Below, piece by piece: positions 7,800 to 16,213 of a stretch of DNA of 34,382 nucleotides. Numbering within the stretch: position 1 is the stretch's first letter; every line of letters starts with the position of its first letter. Source of the stretch: Prevotella sp. (GTDB taxonomy: Bacteria; Bacteroidota; Bacteroidia; Bacteroidales; Bacteroidaceae); NCBI GenBank assembly GCA_017548385.1, contig JAFZAE010000223.1:1-34382 (forward strand). Direction: 5' to 3'. The position numbers and the translations under genes were made by a program. A model generated the notes under the pieces. That model ran no database searches. It was given only the letters and a program-made list of their open reading frames with translations, and was not told where the DNA came from.

Positions 7800-8234
7800 A
7801 TGAAAAATGTCATCAAGTATTTCATGGTGCTAATAATGGCCATGATTTTTTCCAACGTTGCTAATGCCCAGTCAAATGGTGGTTTTGATCCCACAAGGTT
7901 TAAGGCTGAATTGGAAAAGTTTGTTTCTACAGAAGCGCACCTCACACAATCTGAGGCTAGAAAATTTTTTCCACTCTATCACGAAATGTGTCAAAAGCAA
8001 CGTGTACTATATGCCAAGATAGGTGAACTGAAGAGAAATAGGCCTGCGACAGATGAGAAATGCAAGGCAGCCATTCTGGAAAGTGACAGGCTTGCTATTG
8101 AAATTGATGAGTTGCAGGTCACATATCACAATAAATTCCTTACTATACTAAAACCAGGGAAATTATTTGATGTTATACAAGCTATAAGTAGATTCCATAG
8201 AAAAGCAATGAGAGAAGCGGGCACCAGAAGGTAG
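7800..8234 (+). CDS. Exported LTxxQ-like (Spy/CpxP-type) helical protein
   Basis: 144 aa with a signal peptide cleaved near ANA-Q at 23/24. The mature part is predicted mostly helical and contains HLTQSEARKFFPLYHEM (47-63), which resembles the LTxxQ motif of periplasmic Spy/CpxP and metal-sensing proteins. A GTG at 7791 would extend the frame by three residues inside the previous gene; the ATG at 7800 is preferred. In the family such proteins bind unfolded proteins or metals in the periplasm and feed back on stress regulators. Here it ends a sigma/anti-sigma unit, so it may be the sensor or the output. A terminator hairpin overlaps its 3' end. Confidence 0.72.
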   Translation: MKNVIKYFMVLIMAMIFSNVANAQSNGGFDPTRFKAELEKFVSTEAHLTQSEARKFFPLYHEMCQKQRVLYAKIGELKRNRPATDEKCKAAILESDRLAIEIDELQVTYHNKFLTILKPGKLFDVIQAISRFHRKAMREAGTRR

Positions 8235-8239
8235 CCCGC
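8217..8239 (+). terminator. Terminator hairpin overlapping the end of the LTxxQ gene
   Basis: GCGGGC (8217-8222) pairs with GCCCGC (8234-8239), and ACC pairs with GGT inside, leaving an AGAA loop. The stop codon lies in the right arm. ATATTGTTTTA follows as a T-rich tail. It probably ends the sigma operon. Confidence 0.7.
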
Positions 8240-8340
8240 ATATTGTTTTATACTAATAATGCTTAATTTTTGGCACTTTTTGTCCGATTTGTTTTTTTTA
8301 CTCGTAAATTAGTCGTAATTTTACACCTTGAAAAAAGACC

Positions 8341-8383
8341 AAAATCGCTCAGAACGCCTAGAAACGGCTTCTAACGCGATTTT
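8341..8383 (+). promoter_or_regulatory. Structured leader of gyrA
   Basis: A long imperfect hairpin: AAAATCGC (8341-8348) with GCGATTTT (8376-8383), AGAA (8351-8354) with TTCT (8369-8372), and GCC with GGC around a TAGAAAC loop. A weak promoter may lie just upstream (TTTG at 8288-8291, TAATTTTA at 8316-8323), which would place this hairpin at the start of the gyrA mRNA. Directly after it is a 6-codon frame, MGKKTY, at 8384-8404, whose stop overlaps an ATG-TAA pair at 8404-8409, 7 bases before the gyrA start. Confidence 0.5.
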
Positions 8384-8416
8384 ATGGGTAAAAAGACATA
8401 TTAATGTAAAACAAAA

Positions 8417-11095
8417 ATGGACGAGAATCAGACATTCGACAACGACAGAATCATTAAAATCAACATCGAGGAGGAGATGAAAACCTCCTATATCGACTAT
8501 TCAATGTCGGTCATCGTTGCAAGGGCATTGCCAGATGTGCGCGATGGATTCAAACCGGTACACCGCAGAATTCTCTACGGTATGCTCAATATTCATAATA
8601 CTAGTGACAAGCCCTATAAAAAATGTGCACGTGTTGTGGGTGAGGTACTCGGAAAATATCACCCACATGGCGACTCTTCGGTATATGGCGCTCTTGTGAG
8701 AATGGCCCAGAGCTGGAATATGAGATATACGCTTGTTGATGGACAGGGTAATTTCGGTAGTGTAGATGGTGACTCTCCCGCGGCTATGCGTTATACGGAG
8801 TGCAGACTGTCGAAGATGGGTGAGCATATCATGGACGATCTCGAAAAGGATACTGTCGATATGGATGACAACTTTGATAACTCACTCAAAGAACCTACTG
8901 TCATGCCAACAAAAGTGCCTAACCTCCTTGTTAATGGAGGTAATGGTATTGCCGTGGGTATGGCCACGAATATTCCAACACACAATCTTGGAGAAGTGAT
9001 TGATGGATGTTGTGCATATATCGATAATCCAGACATTGATATCGAAGGACTGATGCAGTACATCAAAGCACCGGATTTTCCAACTGGTGCATATATCTAT
9101 GGAATCCAAGGTGTCAAAGAAGCTTACGAGACAGGACGCGGGCGTATCGTCATGCGTGCAAAGGCAGAAATTGAAAGCTCAGAGACACACGATAAAATAG
9201 TAGTTACAGAAATACCATACGGGGTCAATAAAGCACAGCTTATTGAGTATATAGCCGACCTGGTGAAAGAAGGGAAAATCGATGGTATATCTAATGTGAA
9301 TGATGAGTCTGGAAGGCAGGGCATGAGAATTGTCGTCGATGTTAAGAAAGATGCAAATGCCAATGTTATCCTCAACAAGCTCTTTAAGCTCACAGCACTA
9401 CAGAGCTCATTCTCAGTCAACTGCATTGCATTGGTAAAAGGACGTCCTCGGTTGCTTTCACTCAAAGAATGTGTGGGTTATTTTGTCGAACACAGGCATG
9501 ATGTGACTATCCGTCGAACAAAGTTCGATTTGAAGAAGGCACAAGATAGGGCACACATTCTTGAGGGATTAATCATAGCATGCGACAATATCGATGAAGT
9601 CGTGCATATCATTAGGGCCTCACAGACCCCTGCCGAAGCGCAGACAGCGCTTGAAAAACGATTCAGCCTTGACGAACTCCAGTCAAAGGCTATTGTCGAT
9701 ATGCGCCTTTCACAGCTCACAGGACTCAGGATGGAACAGTTGCATGCTGAGTATGAGGAATTGCAAAAGCAAATTGCCTATTTACAGTCAATTCTCGATG
9801 ACCCAGAGCTTTGCAAGAAAGTGATGAAGGATGACCTCTTGGAGGTAAAAGAAAAATACGGTGATGAGCGTCGTACAGAAATCAAGTACTCGTCGGAGGA
9901 ATTCAACCCTGAGGACTTTTATCCCAACGATCCTGTGGTTATTACGGTTAGTCATATGGGATACATCAAGCGCACTCCGCTAAGTGAGTTCCGTGGACAG
10001 GCAAGAGGTGGTGTCGGAAGCAAAGGCACACGAACCCGCGAGCAAGACTTCACCGAATATATTTACCCGGCTACTATGCACAATACCATGTTGGTCTTTA
10101 CGAGAAAGGGTAAATGCTACTGGCTCAAGTGCTACGAAATACCAGAAGGAGGAAAAGATTCAAAGGGAAGAGCTATTCAGAATATGCTTAATATAGAACC
10201 CGGTGACTCTGTTAACGCACTACTCAGATTACGTGGACTCAACGACGAGGAGTTCCTCAATAGCCATTATGTGGTATTCGCTACAAAGAAAGGTATCGTC
10301 AAGAAGACTTGTCTCAAATTTTATAGTAGACCAAGAGCTGTTGGTCTTAATGCCATCAACATCATGGAAGGTGATGAAGTTGTGGATATTCGACTGACCA
10401 ATGGCCACAATGAATTGGTGCTAGCCAATAGGAATGGTAGAGCCGTAAGATTCGAAGAATCCAAAGTTAGGGCTATGGGACGAGTCGCAACGGGTGTCAA
10501 GGGTATGCAACTCGATGATGGCGATGATGAAGTTGTAGGCATGATTGTGGTCAACAACGCTGAGCAGGAAACCATTATGGTTGTCAGTGAGAAAGGTTAT
10601 GGCAAACGCTCACAGGTAGAGGACTATCGCAAGACATCCAGAGGCGTGAAAGGTGTTAAGACACTCCAGATCACCGAAAAGACTGGAAGGCTTGTTTCCA
10701 TCAAGAATGTTACAGATGCCAACGACCTCATGATTATCAACAAGAGTGGAATTGCCATACGACTCTCTGTGGCTGAATGTCGTGTGATGGGGCGTGCCAC
10801 GCAAGGTGTCAGACTCATCAACCTCACTAAGAAAAATGATGTTATTGCAAGCGTATGCAAGGTGATGGGAGCAGAGTTGGAAGCTCAAGTTGAACAGATG
10901 AGTCGTTCGGAATGGGCACAAAAGAGTGACAGCATACGACGCGACACTCTGGCCGAGGATACTCAGACAGAGGAACTTCCCAATGAGGATGACTTAGAGG
11001 AAAACATCGACAATGCAGAGATGGAGGAAAACATCGATGATACGCTCAATGACGAATATGTTGATGATGAAGATAATAAAAATGATATAGAATAA
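8417..11095 (+). CDS. gyrA: DNA gyrase subunit A
   Basis: Breaks and rejoins DNA in the A2B2 gyrase that introduces negative supercoils. The catalytic Tyr is Y126 in AAMRYTECRL. The quinolone region reads HPHGDSSVYG (83-91 region): Ser 87 matches E. coli Ser83 and Gly 91 matches Asp87. The C-terminal DNA-wrapping domain has the GyrA-box-like QARGGVGSKG and repeated blade motifs such as GKGRAIQN-type and RKTSRGVKGVKT segments. This makes it GyrA rather than ParC. The protein ends in an acidic tail of about 40 residues rich in Asp, Glu and Asn. Length 892 aa. It is followed by a short GC-rich repeat and two TPR genes without a visible promoter. Confidence 0.95.
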   Translation: MDENQTFDNDRIIKINIEEEMKTSYIDYSMSVIVARALPDVRDGFKPVHRRILYGMLNIHNTSDKPYKKCARVVGEVLGKYHPHGDSSVYGALVRMAQSWNMRYTLVDGQGNFGSVDGDSPAAMRYTECRLSKMGEHIMDDLEKDTVDMDDNFDNSLKEPTVMPTKVPNLLVNGGNGIAVGMATNIPTHNLGEVIDGCCAYIDNPDIDIEGLMQYIKAPDFPTGAYIYGIQGVKEAYETGRGRIVMRAKAEIESSETHDKIVVTEIPYGVNKAQLIEYIADLVKEGKIDGISNVNDESGRQGMRIVVDVKKDANANVILNKLFKLTALQSSFSVNCIALVKGRPRLLSLKECVGYFVEHRHDVTIRRTKFDLKKAQDRAHILEGLIIACDNIDEVVHIIRASQTPAEAQTALEKRFSLDELQSKAIVDMRLSQLTGLRMEQLHAEYEELQKQIAYLQSILDDPELCKKVMKDDLLEVKEKYGDERRTEIKYSSEEFNPEDFYPNDPVVITVSHMGYIKRTPLSEFRGQARGGVGSKGTRTREQDFTEYIYPATMHNTMLVFTRKGKCYWLKCYEIPEGGKDSKGRAIQNMLNIEPGDSVNALLRLRGLNDEEFLNSHYVVFATKKGIVKKTCLKFYSRPRAVGLNAINIMEGDEVVDIRLTNGHNELVLANRNGRAVRFEESKVRAMGRVATGVKGMQLDDGDDEVVGMIVVNNAEQETIMVVSEKGYGKRSQVEDYRKTSRGVKGVKTLQITEKTGRLVSIKNVTDANDLMIINKSGIAIRLSVAECRVMGRATQGVRLINLTKKNDVIASVCKVMGAELEAQVEQMSRSEWAQKSDSIRRDTLAEDTQTEELPNEDDLEENIDNAEMEENIDDTLNDEYVDDEDNKNDIE

Positions 11096-11100
11096 GCAAA

Positions 11101-11154
11101 TCCGGTACCCCCGGACAATCCGGTTCTCCCGGAACAACCGGCACCCCGATAATT
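11101..11154 (+). repeat. Three degenerate 18-bp repeats after gyrA
   Basis: Units start at 11101, 11119 and 11137 (TCCGG, TCCGG, ACCGG). The first two contain the small palindrome TCCGG-N5-CCGGA, so each can fold into a 5-bp hairpin. The array is far more GC-rich than its surroundings. In the gyrA frame, just past the stop, it reads as a Pro-rich series (NPVPPD, NPVLPE, QPAPR) to a new stop. In another frame it reads Gly-x-y triplets. It lies between gyrA and the TPR gene and may act as RNA structure or be the remnant of a coding repeat. Confidence 0.65.
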
Positions 11155-11187
11155 CACAAACAACAATAACTAAAAATTTCTAACAGT

Positions 11188-12405
11188 ATGAAAAAACTAA
11201 TGATTGTTGCGTTGATGGCAATAGTTGCCACAACTGCTTTTGCGGGTGATAGTCCCACCCTCAAGTCAATCCTCAAGGCCAAGACATATGCCGAGGCTGA
11301 GAGCCTATTGAAAAGTGGTCTGAATCAGTTGGCAAGTCCTGCAGAGAAAGCCAAGGCTTACAACAAACTCGTTGACCTCGCTTTGGATAAGTTTACCAAG
11401 GAGCAGGCTATTCAAACTAGCAACCAGATGGCTGAACAGTACGGACAAGGAAAAGTGCAGCAATTCGACACGCTTGGAATGTACAATGCAGTTGCACAAG
11501 CATTTGCCGCTGCTGAAGAGTGCGAGAAATACGATGTTATGCCTGATGCAAAGGGCAAGGTGAAGCCTGTCTTCCATGCAAAGAACGTGCAAAGATTGAT
11601 TGGACATCGTTTACACTTGATCAACGGTGGTATCTTCTTCCAGGATAAGAAAGACATTACCAACGCGTTCAATTTGTTGTCGATGTATGTTGATTCACAC
11701 GACTCTCCTCTGTTTGCCGAGGAAGCTGCCAAGACACCCGATGAGAATCTCACCAACATGGCATACTATGCAGCTCTGTTTGCATATCAGAACAAAGACT
11801 ATGATAATGTAAAGAAGTATGCAAATATTGCAAAGGCTGATGAGAAATTGTCTCATGATGCTATTAATCTAAAGAATGCAGCCATCCAGTCAACCTTGCA
11901 AACAAGACAGGACTCCATCAATTATGTGAAAGTACTTGAGCAGGAATATGCAGAAGATTCATCCGATGAACTGTCATTTGGAATGCTTCTGAATATGTAC
12001 ACAAGCCTTGGTATGGACAAAGAGATGAAAGATGCTGTAGAAAAGAAGTTGGCAGAAGATCCTGAAAACTATACAGCTTGGGCCGTGAAGGGACAGACCG
12101 CCATGAATGAGCAAAACTTTGATGAGGCAATCACTTGTTTCAAAAATGCTATTAAACAGCAGGAAAATCCTGTTGTGCTCACTTACCTCGCTGCATGTCT
12201 GCTCGACAAGGGTGGAGCTGTGGAGGATCGTCAGTCAAGCAAAGGAGGTGGCTTGCCACAGGCTGCAAAAGACCAAATCCGTCCACTCTATGAGGAGGCA
12301 AAAGGATACCTTGAGAGAGCTCAAATTGCCGACCCTGATCAGACACAGTCAAGATGGTCATATCTTCTCGAAACCTGTAACTATAGAATAGATAGTATGA
12401 AATAG
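11188..12405 (+). CDS. Exported tetratricopeptide-repeat protein
   Basis: 405 aa with a signal peptide of about 19 residues (ending AFA-G). The rest is helical with TPR-like repeats, best seen at YTAWAVKGQTAMNEQNFDEA followed by a second helix pair around residue 300. A KGKVKPVFHAKN segment near 125 and INGGIFF near 150 are shared with the next gene, so the two are paralogs. No catalytic motif is visible. TPR proteins act as scaffolds; this one would do so in the periplasm or at the outer membrane. No promoter is seen, so it may be read from gyrA. A perfect hairpin follows it. Confidence 0.85.
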   Translation: MKKLMIVALMAIVATTAFAGDSPTLKSILKAKTYAEAESLLKSGLNQLASPAEKAKAYNKLVDLALDKFTKEQAIQTSNQMAEQYGQGKVQQFDTLGMYNAVAQAFAAAEECEKYDVMPDAKGKVKPVFHAKNVQRLIGHRLHLINGGIFFQDKKDITNAFNLLSMYVDSHDSPLFAEEAAKTPDENLTNMAYYAALFAYQNKDYDNVKKYANIAKADEKLSHDAINLKNAAIQSTLQTRQDSINYVKVLEQEYAEDSSDELSFGMLLNMYTSLGMDKEMKDAVEKKLAEDPENYTAWAVKGQTAMNEQNFDEAITCFKNAIKQQENPVVLTYLAACLLDKGGAVEDRQSSKGGGLPQAAKDQIRPLYEEAKGYLERAQIADPDQTQSRWSYLLETCNYRIDSMK

Positions 12406-12418
12406 GCCAATGCCTGCA

Positions 12419-12446
12419 ATCCCGGCACTCAAATGAGTGCCGGGAT
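12419..12446 (+). terminator. Perfect 12-bp hairpin between the two TPR genes
   Basis: ATCCCGGCACTC pairs without mismatch with GAGTGCCGGGAT around an AAAT loop. ATATTTAC follows, only weakly U-rich. It ends 12 bases before the start of the second TPR gene, which leaves no room for a promoter. The second gene must then be read through it, or the hairpin works as an attenuator or processing site. Confidence 0.75.
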
Positions 12447-12458
12447 ATATTTACAAGA

Positions 12459-13658
12459 ATGAAAAGATTGTTTTTATTATTCACTCTATTGATAGGGCTT
12501 TATATTTCGGCAGTGGCCCAGAAAAAAGCCATCAATCAGGCACAGACATACATTAAAAGTGGTAAAAACCTCGACAAGGCTGAAAAACTTATGTCAGACT
12601 TGTTGAAGGATTCATTATATAGGGAGAACATCAAAATATGGGTCACACTGGCCGATGCATTGAAAAAACAATATGAACAGGGAAACGAAAAACTATATCT
12701 GAAACAAAAATACGACACATTAGCACTTTTCAACAATGCACGGAAAATGTTCCTTGTACACGAGGGTCTTGATAGCATCGATGCTAAACCCGACAAAAAA
12801 GGAAAAGTGAGTGTTAAATACCGTGACAAAAACGCCGAATATCTCAACACTTTTCGACCAAATCTTTTCAACGCCGGTAGTTTCTTCATCAGAAGAAACG
12901 ACTATGCCAAAGCTTTTGAGTACTATGATTTGTACCTTGATTGTGCACGACAGCCACTTTTCGAGAAGTATAATTATGCACAGCGTGATACCATGATGCC
13001 CCAGGCGGGTTTTTGGGCACTATATGCTGGTTACAGAATGCGTGACGCAGACAAGGTGCTCAAATACAGAGACTATGCAGAAAGGGATACAGCACGTCTC
13101 GATAATGTGATACAATATCTCGCCGAGACATTTATCATGCAGAAAGATACAGCACAATATGTGGAACAACTGAGAAATGGTTTCGACAGAAATCCTGCAC
13201 ATCCTTTCTTCTTCCCACATATCATCGACTACTATAACAGCATGGGGATGGCCGACTCGGCTAACGTCATCATTAACGGTGCGTTGGAGACAGACAGCCT
13301 TAACCATCTTTTCCTCTTCGCTAAAAGTACGGCTTTGCTCAATGAGGGGGATTTCCAACAGTGTCTTGCGGTTACGCGGCGGCTGATGCAGCTCAATGAC
13401 AGTCTGCCCGAGGCATACTGTAACATGGGACTTGCATACTACAATCAGGCACTCAATTTAGAGAAGACACTCAAACGAAACAAGAAAAACCGGAAGACAA
13501 TCAATTCCTATTATGAGCAGAGCCGTCCATACATGGAAAAATACAGGGTTATGGCTCCCGATCAACAGTCGAAATGGGTGCCACCACTATATACCATCTA
13601 TTTGAACCTCAATATGGGTAAGGAATTTGAGGAAATCGATAAACTCATCGTCAAATAA
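12459..13658 (+). CDS. Exported tetratricopeptide-repeat protein, paralog of the previous one
   Basis: 399 aa with a signal peptide ending near AVA-Q (residue 20). The body is helical with TPR-like repeats, for example LPEAYCNMGLAYYNQALNLEK in the C-terminal third. Shared landmarks with the upstream gene are KKGKVSVKYRDKN near 110, FNAGSFFIRRNDYAKAFEYYDLYLD near 140, and a DPQ/APDQQSKW-type end. Similar length and order show an old tandem duplication. No catalytic motif is seen. It lies 2 bases before the helicase gene, so those two are co-transcribed. Confidence 0.85.
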   Translation: MKRLFLLFTLLIGLYISAVAQKKAINQAQTYIKSGKNLDKAEKLMSDLLKDSLYRENIKIWVTLADALKKQYEQGNEKLYLKQKYDTLALFNNARKMFLVHEGLDSIDAKPDKKGKVSVKYRDKNAEYLNTFRPNLFNAGSFFIRRNDYAKAFEYYDLYLDCARQPLFEKYNYAQRDTMMPQAGFWALYAGYRMRDADKVLKYRDYAERDTARLDNVIQYLAETFIMQKDTAQYVEQLRNGFDRNPAHPFFFPHIIDYYNSMGMADSANVIINGALETDSLNHLFLFAKSTALLNEGDFQQCLAVTRRLMQLNDSLPEAYCNMGLAYYNQALNLEKTLKRNKKNRKTINSYYEQSRPYMEKYRVMAPDQQSKWVPPLYTIYLNLNMGKEFEEIDKLIVK

Positions 13659-13660
13659 CT

Positions 13661-14980
13661 ATGGACATTCCAAAAATCCTCCAAAAACTAAATATTTCAG
13701 GTCTTAACGACATGCAGACTGCCACAGGTGAGGCCATTACCAAGAGTTGGCAGGATGTCATTGTATTATCGCCTACTGGAAGTGGGAAAACACTCGCATA
13801 CCTCTTGCCAACACTAACAAAAATCAATACCAAACAACCTAAAGTACAAATGGCGGTTGTCGTGCCTGGACGTGAACTTGCACTACAGTCTGCGAACGTT
13901 GTTAACAATATGGGATGTGGTATTAGGGCGATGGCTCTTTACGGAGGCCGACCAGCTATGGACGAACACCATAATATGAAGAAGATGATGCCACACGTGG
14001 TTTTTGCTACACCGGGAAGATTGAACGACCATCTTGACAAAGGGAATATTTGCCCAGATGACATTGTTATGTTGGTTATCGATGAGTTTGACAAATGCCT
14101 TGCTATGGGTTTTCACGATGAAATGAGAAAACTCACAGAAAATCTTCCCAACGTCCGTCAGCGTGTGCTTCTCTCAGCGACAGATGCCGATTCAATCCCT
14201 CATTTCGTTAATATACATCATGCTATTAAGGTGAATTTCCTTGTTGATGTGGAGCAAGTACCCGAACGTGTCAAGGTGTTTACGGTTCATAGCCCTGAGA
14301 AAGACAAACTCGAAACACTCGCAAAGTTATTGTGTGAGTTACAGAATCAGAGCAGTATTGTGTTCCTTAATTTTCGGGATAGTGTGGAGCGCACAGACTT
14401 GTTTCTGCGTAGGAAGGGCTTTGTCACCAGTTCTTTGCATGGGGGAATGGAGCAAAAACTACGCGAGGATGCCCTGTTCAAGTTCAGTAATGGGTCGTCG
14501 TACGTCTTGGTGGCTACCGACTTGGCCTCCAGAGGCTTGGATATTCCCGACATCGATAATATTATACATTATCATCTTCCTTTGGGAGCCGATGAATATA
14601 TCCATAGGGTAGGACGTACGGCGCGTTGGACGGCAGAAGGCCGCACGTTCTTTATCCTCGGGCCAGAGGAGACGTTGCCTGAATATGTCGAGGCTGAGAC
14701 TGTGGAACATCAGATTCCCGATCAATTATCCTCACCTTCACATCCGCGTATGGCGACCGTTTATATCGGGAAAGGTAAAGCCGATAAAATCAGCAAGGGA
14801 GATATCGCTGGCTTCCTTTGTAAAAAGGGTGGACTTCAAATGAGCGAGATTGGGCGTATAGATCTCAAGGACCGATATGCGTACGCCGCCGTGATATTCG
14901 AAAAACTTTCTCAAGTGGTCAGCATGACAAAAGGTGAAAAAATCAAAGGAATCAAAACCATCGTAGAACCAGTTAGATAA
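13661..14980 (+). CDS. DEAD-box ATP-dependent RNA helicase
   Basis: 439 aa superfamily 2 helicase that remodels RNA in the cytoplasm. Motifs in order: a Q motif around Gln 19, motif I SPTGSGKT (37-44), motif II as DEFD (141-144) in place of DEAD, motif III SAT (172-174), then the second domain with RGLDIPDID (291-299) and motif VI HRVGRTAR (315-322). A C-terminal domain of about 80 residues with IGKGKADKISKGDIAGFL resembles the DbpA-type RNA-binding region, which targets 23S rRNA in that family. The DEFD variant is, as far as I know, common in a Bacteroidota group. Start is two bases after the TPR gene. A terminator follows. Confidence 0.88.
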   Translation: MDIPKILQKLNISGLNDMQTATGEAITKSWQDVIVLSPTGSGKTLAYLLPTLTKINTKQPKVQMAVVVPGRELALQSANVVNNMGCGIRAMALYGGRPAMDEHHNMKKMMPHVVFATPGRLNDHLDKGNICPDDIVMLVIDEFDKCLAMGFHDEMRKLTENLPNVRQRVLLSATDADSIPHFVNIHHAIKVNFLVDVEQVPERVKVFTVHSPEKDKLETLAKLLCELQNQSSIVFLNFRDSVERTDLFLRRKGFVTSSLHGGMEQKLREDALFKFSNGSSYVLVATDLASRGLDIPDIDNIIHYHLPLGADEYIHRVGRTARWTAEGRTFFILGPEETLPEYVEAETVEHQIPDQLSSPSHPRMATVYIGKGKADKISKGDIAGFLCKKGGLQMSEIGRIDLKDRYAYAAVIFEKLSQVVSMTKGEKIKGIKTIVEPVR

Positions 14981-14993
14981 AAATCACAAAAAA

Positions 14994-15015
14994 CTAAAAC
15001 ACAAAGTGTTTTTAG
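14994..15015 (+). terminator. Terminator after the helicase
   Basis: CTAAAACAC (14994-15002) pairs with GTGTTTTTAG (15006-15015) around AAA, with one bulged T. The T-run is inside the right arm. It separates the gyrA-helicase block from serC. Confidence 0.55.
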
Positions 15016-15026
15016 ACTCCGAATAA

Positions 15027-15057
15027 TTTGATTTTCAATTTAATTTCATTAATTTTG
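15027..15057 (+). promoter_or_regulatory. Promoter of serC
   Basis: TTTG at 15027-15030 and TAATTTTG at 15050-15057 match the Bacteroidota -33 and -7 elements with a 19-base spacer. Initiation would fall near 15064, about 49 bases before the serC ATG. Confidence 0.75.
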
Positions 15058-15112
15058 CACCCGATTTTGTAAACAACGATATTTGTCGTAATTTTAAACC
15101 CAATTTTCAAAA

Positions 15113-16180
15113 ATGAAGAAGTACAATTTTAATGCCGGACCATCGATTCTTCCAAGGGAAGTCATCGAAAAAACAGCCGCGCAAATTTTAGACTTCAATG
15201 GTAGTGGACTCTCTTTGGCAGAAATTAGCCATAGAGCAAAGGATTTCCAGCCAGTAGTCGATGAAGCAGTTGCCTTAATTAAAGAACTTATGAATATTCC
15301 CGAGGGATATTCAGTCATTTTCCTTGGCGGTGGCGCTTCACTCGAATTCTGTATGGTGCCTTACAATTTCCTCATTAAAAAGGCTGCTTATCTCAACACC
15401 GGTACATGGGCAAAGAAGGCCATGAAAGAGGCAAAACTCTTTGGAGAGGTGATCGAAGTAGCTTCATCTGCAGATGCAAACTATACTTTCGTTCCCAAGG
15501 GATGGACATGCCCTGATGACGTAGACTATCTGCATATTACGACTAATAATACCATTTATGGTACAGAAATTCGCAAAGATCTTGATGTCAATGTGAGATT
15601 GATTGCTGACATGTCTTCCGATATCTTCAGCCGTCCCGTGGATGTATCCAAATACGATTGTATCTATGCTGGTGCCCAGAAAAATATGGCTATGGCAGGT
15701 GTGACCGTAATTATCGTTAAGGATGACACACTTGGTAAGGCTCCACGCCAGATTCCCACTATGCTCGACTATCGCACACATGTTGATAAGGGCTCGATGT
15801 TCAACACACCCCCGGTAGTTCCTATCTACTGTGCTCTTGAAAATCTCAGATGGATTAAGGCTCAGGGTGGACTCGAGGCTATGGACAAACTCGCTAAGCA
15901 AAGAGCTGAAATTGTCTATGGGGAAATCGACCGCAACAAACTCTTCCGTGGTACGGTGGTTAAGGAAGACCGTTCGCTTATGAACATCTGCTTCGTGATG
16001 AACGACGAATACGCAGAACTTGAGAAACCATTCTTTGAATTTGCAACAGCTCAGGGTATGGTGGGCATCAAAGGCCACCGTTCAGTTGGTGGATTCCGAG
16101 CAAGCTGCTACAATGCTCAGACTATCGAGGGCGTCAATGCACTCGTGAAGTGTATGCAGGATTTCGAGGCACAACATTAA
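15113..16180 (+). CDS. serC: Phosphoserine aminotransferase
   Basis: PLP enzyme that converts 3-phosphohydroxypyruvate and glutamate to O-phosphoserine, the second step of serine synthesis; it can also serve pyridoxine synthesis. The N-terminus [13 protein letters not shown] is the classic SerC start. The PLP-binding Lys is K190 in [12 protein letters not shown]. The C-terminal [15 protein letters not shown] holds phosphate-binding residues. Length 355 aa is normal. It has a clear promoter and is followed 33 bases later by serA. Confidence 0.96.
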   Translation: MKKYNFNAGPSILPREVIEKTAAQILDFNGSGLSLAEISHRAKDFQPVVDEAVALIKELMNIPEGYSVIFLGGGASLEFCMVPYNFLIKKAAYLNTGTWAKKAMKEAKLFGEVIEVASSADANYTFVPKGWTCPDDVDYLHITTNNTIYGTEIRKDLDVNVRLIADMSSDIFSRPVDVSKYDCIYAGAQKNMAMAGVTVIIVKDDTLGKAPRQIPTMLDYRTHVDKGSMFNTPPVVPIYCALENLRWIKAQGGLEAMDKLAKQRAEIVYGEIDRNKLFRGTVVKEDRSLMNICFVMNDEYAELEKPFFEFATAQGMVGIKGHRSVGGFRASCYNAQTIEGVNALVKCMQDFEAQH

Positions 16181-16213
16181 TTCCGTATTTCAACATTTCA
16201 AACGGTCATAACA

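Noticed and set aside
8384..8409. MGKKTY short frame as an annotated gene
   Set aside because: Six codons with no proof of translation; kept only as part of the leader description.
10963..11166. Minus-strand frame across the gyrA end and the GC-rich repeat
   Set aside because: Most of it is antisense to the acidic gyrA tail; its Gly-rich start comes only from the repeat.
15464..16078. 204-codon open frame antisense to serC
   Set aside because: It lies wholly inside a clear gene, has no promoter and no family features; it is a codon-usage shadow.
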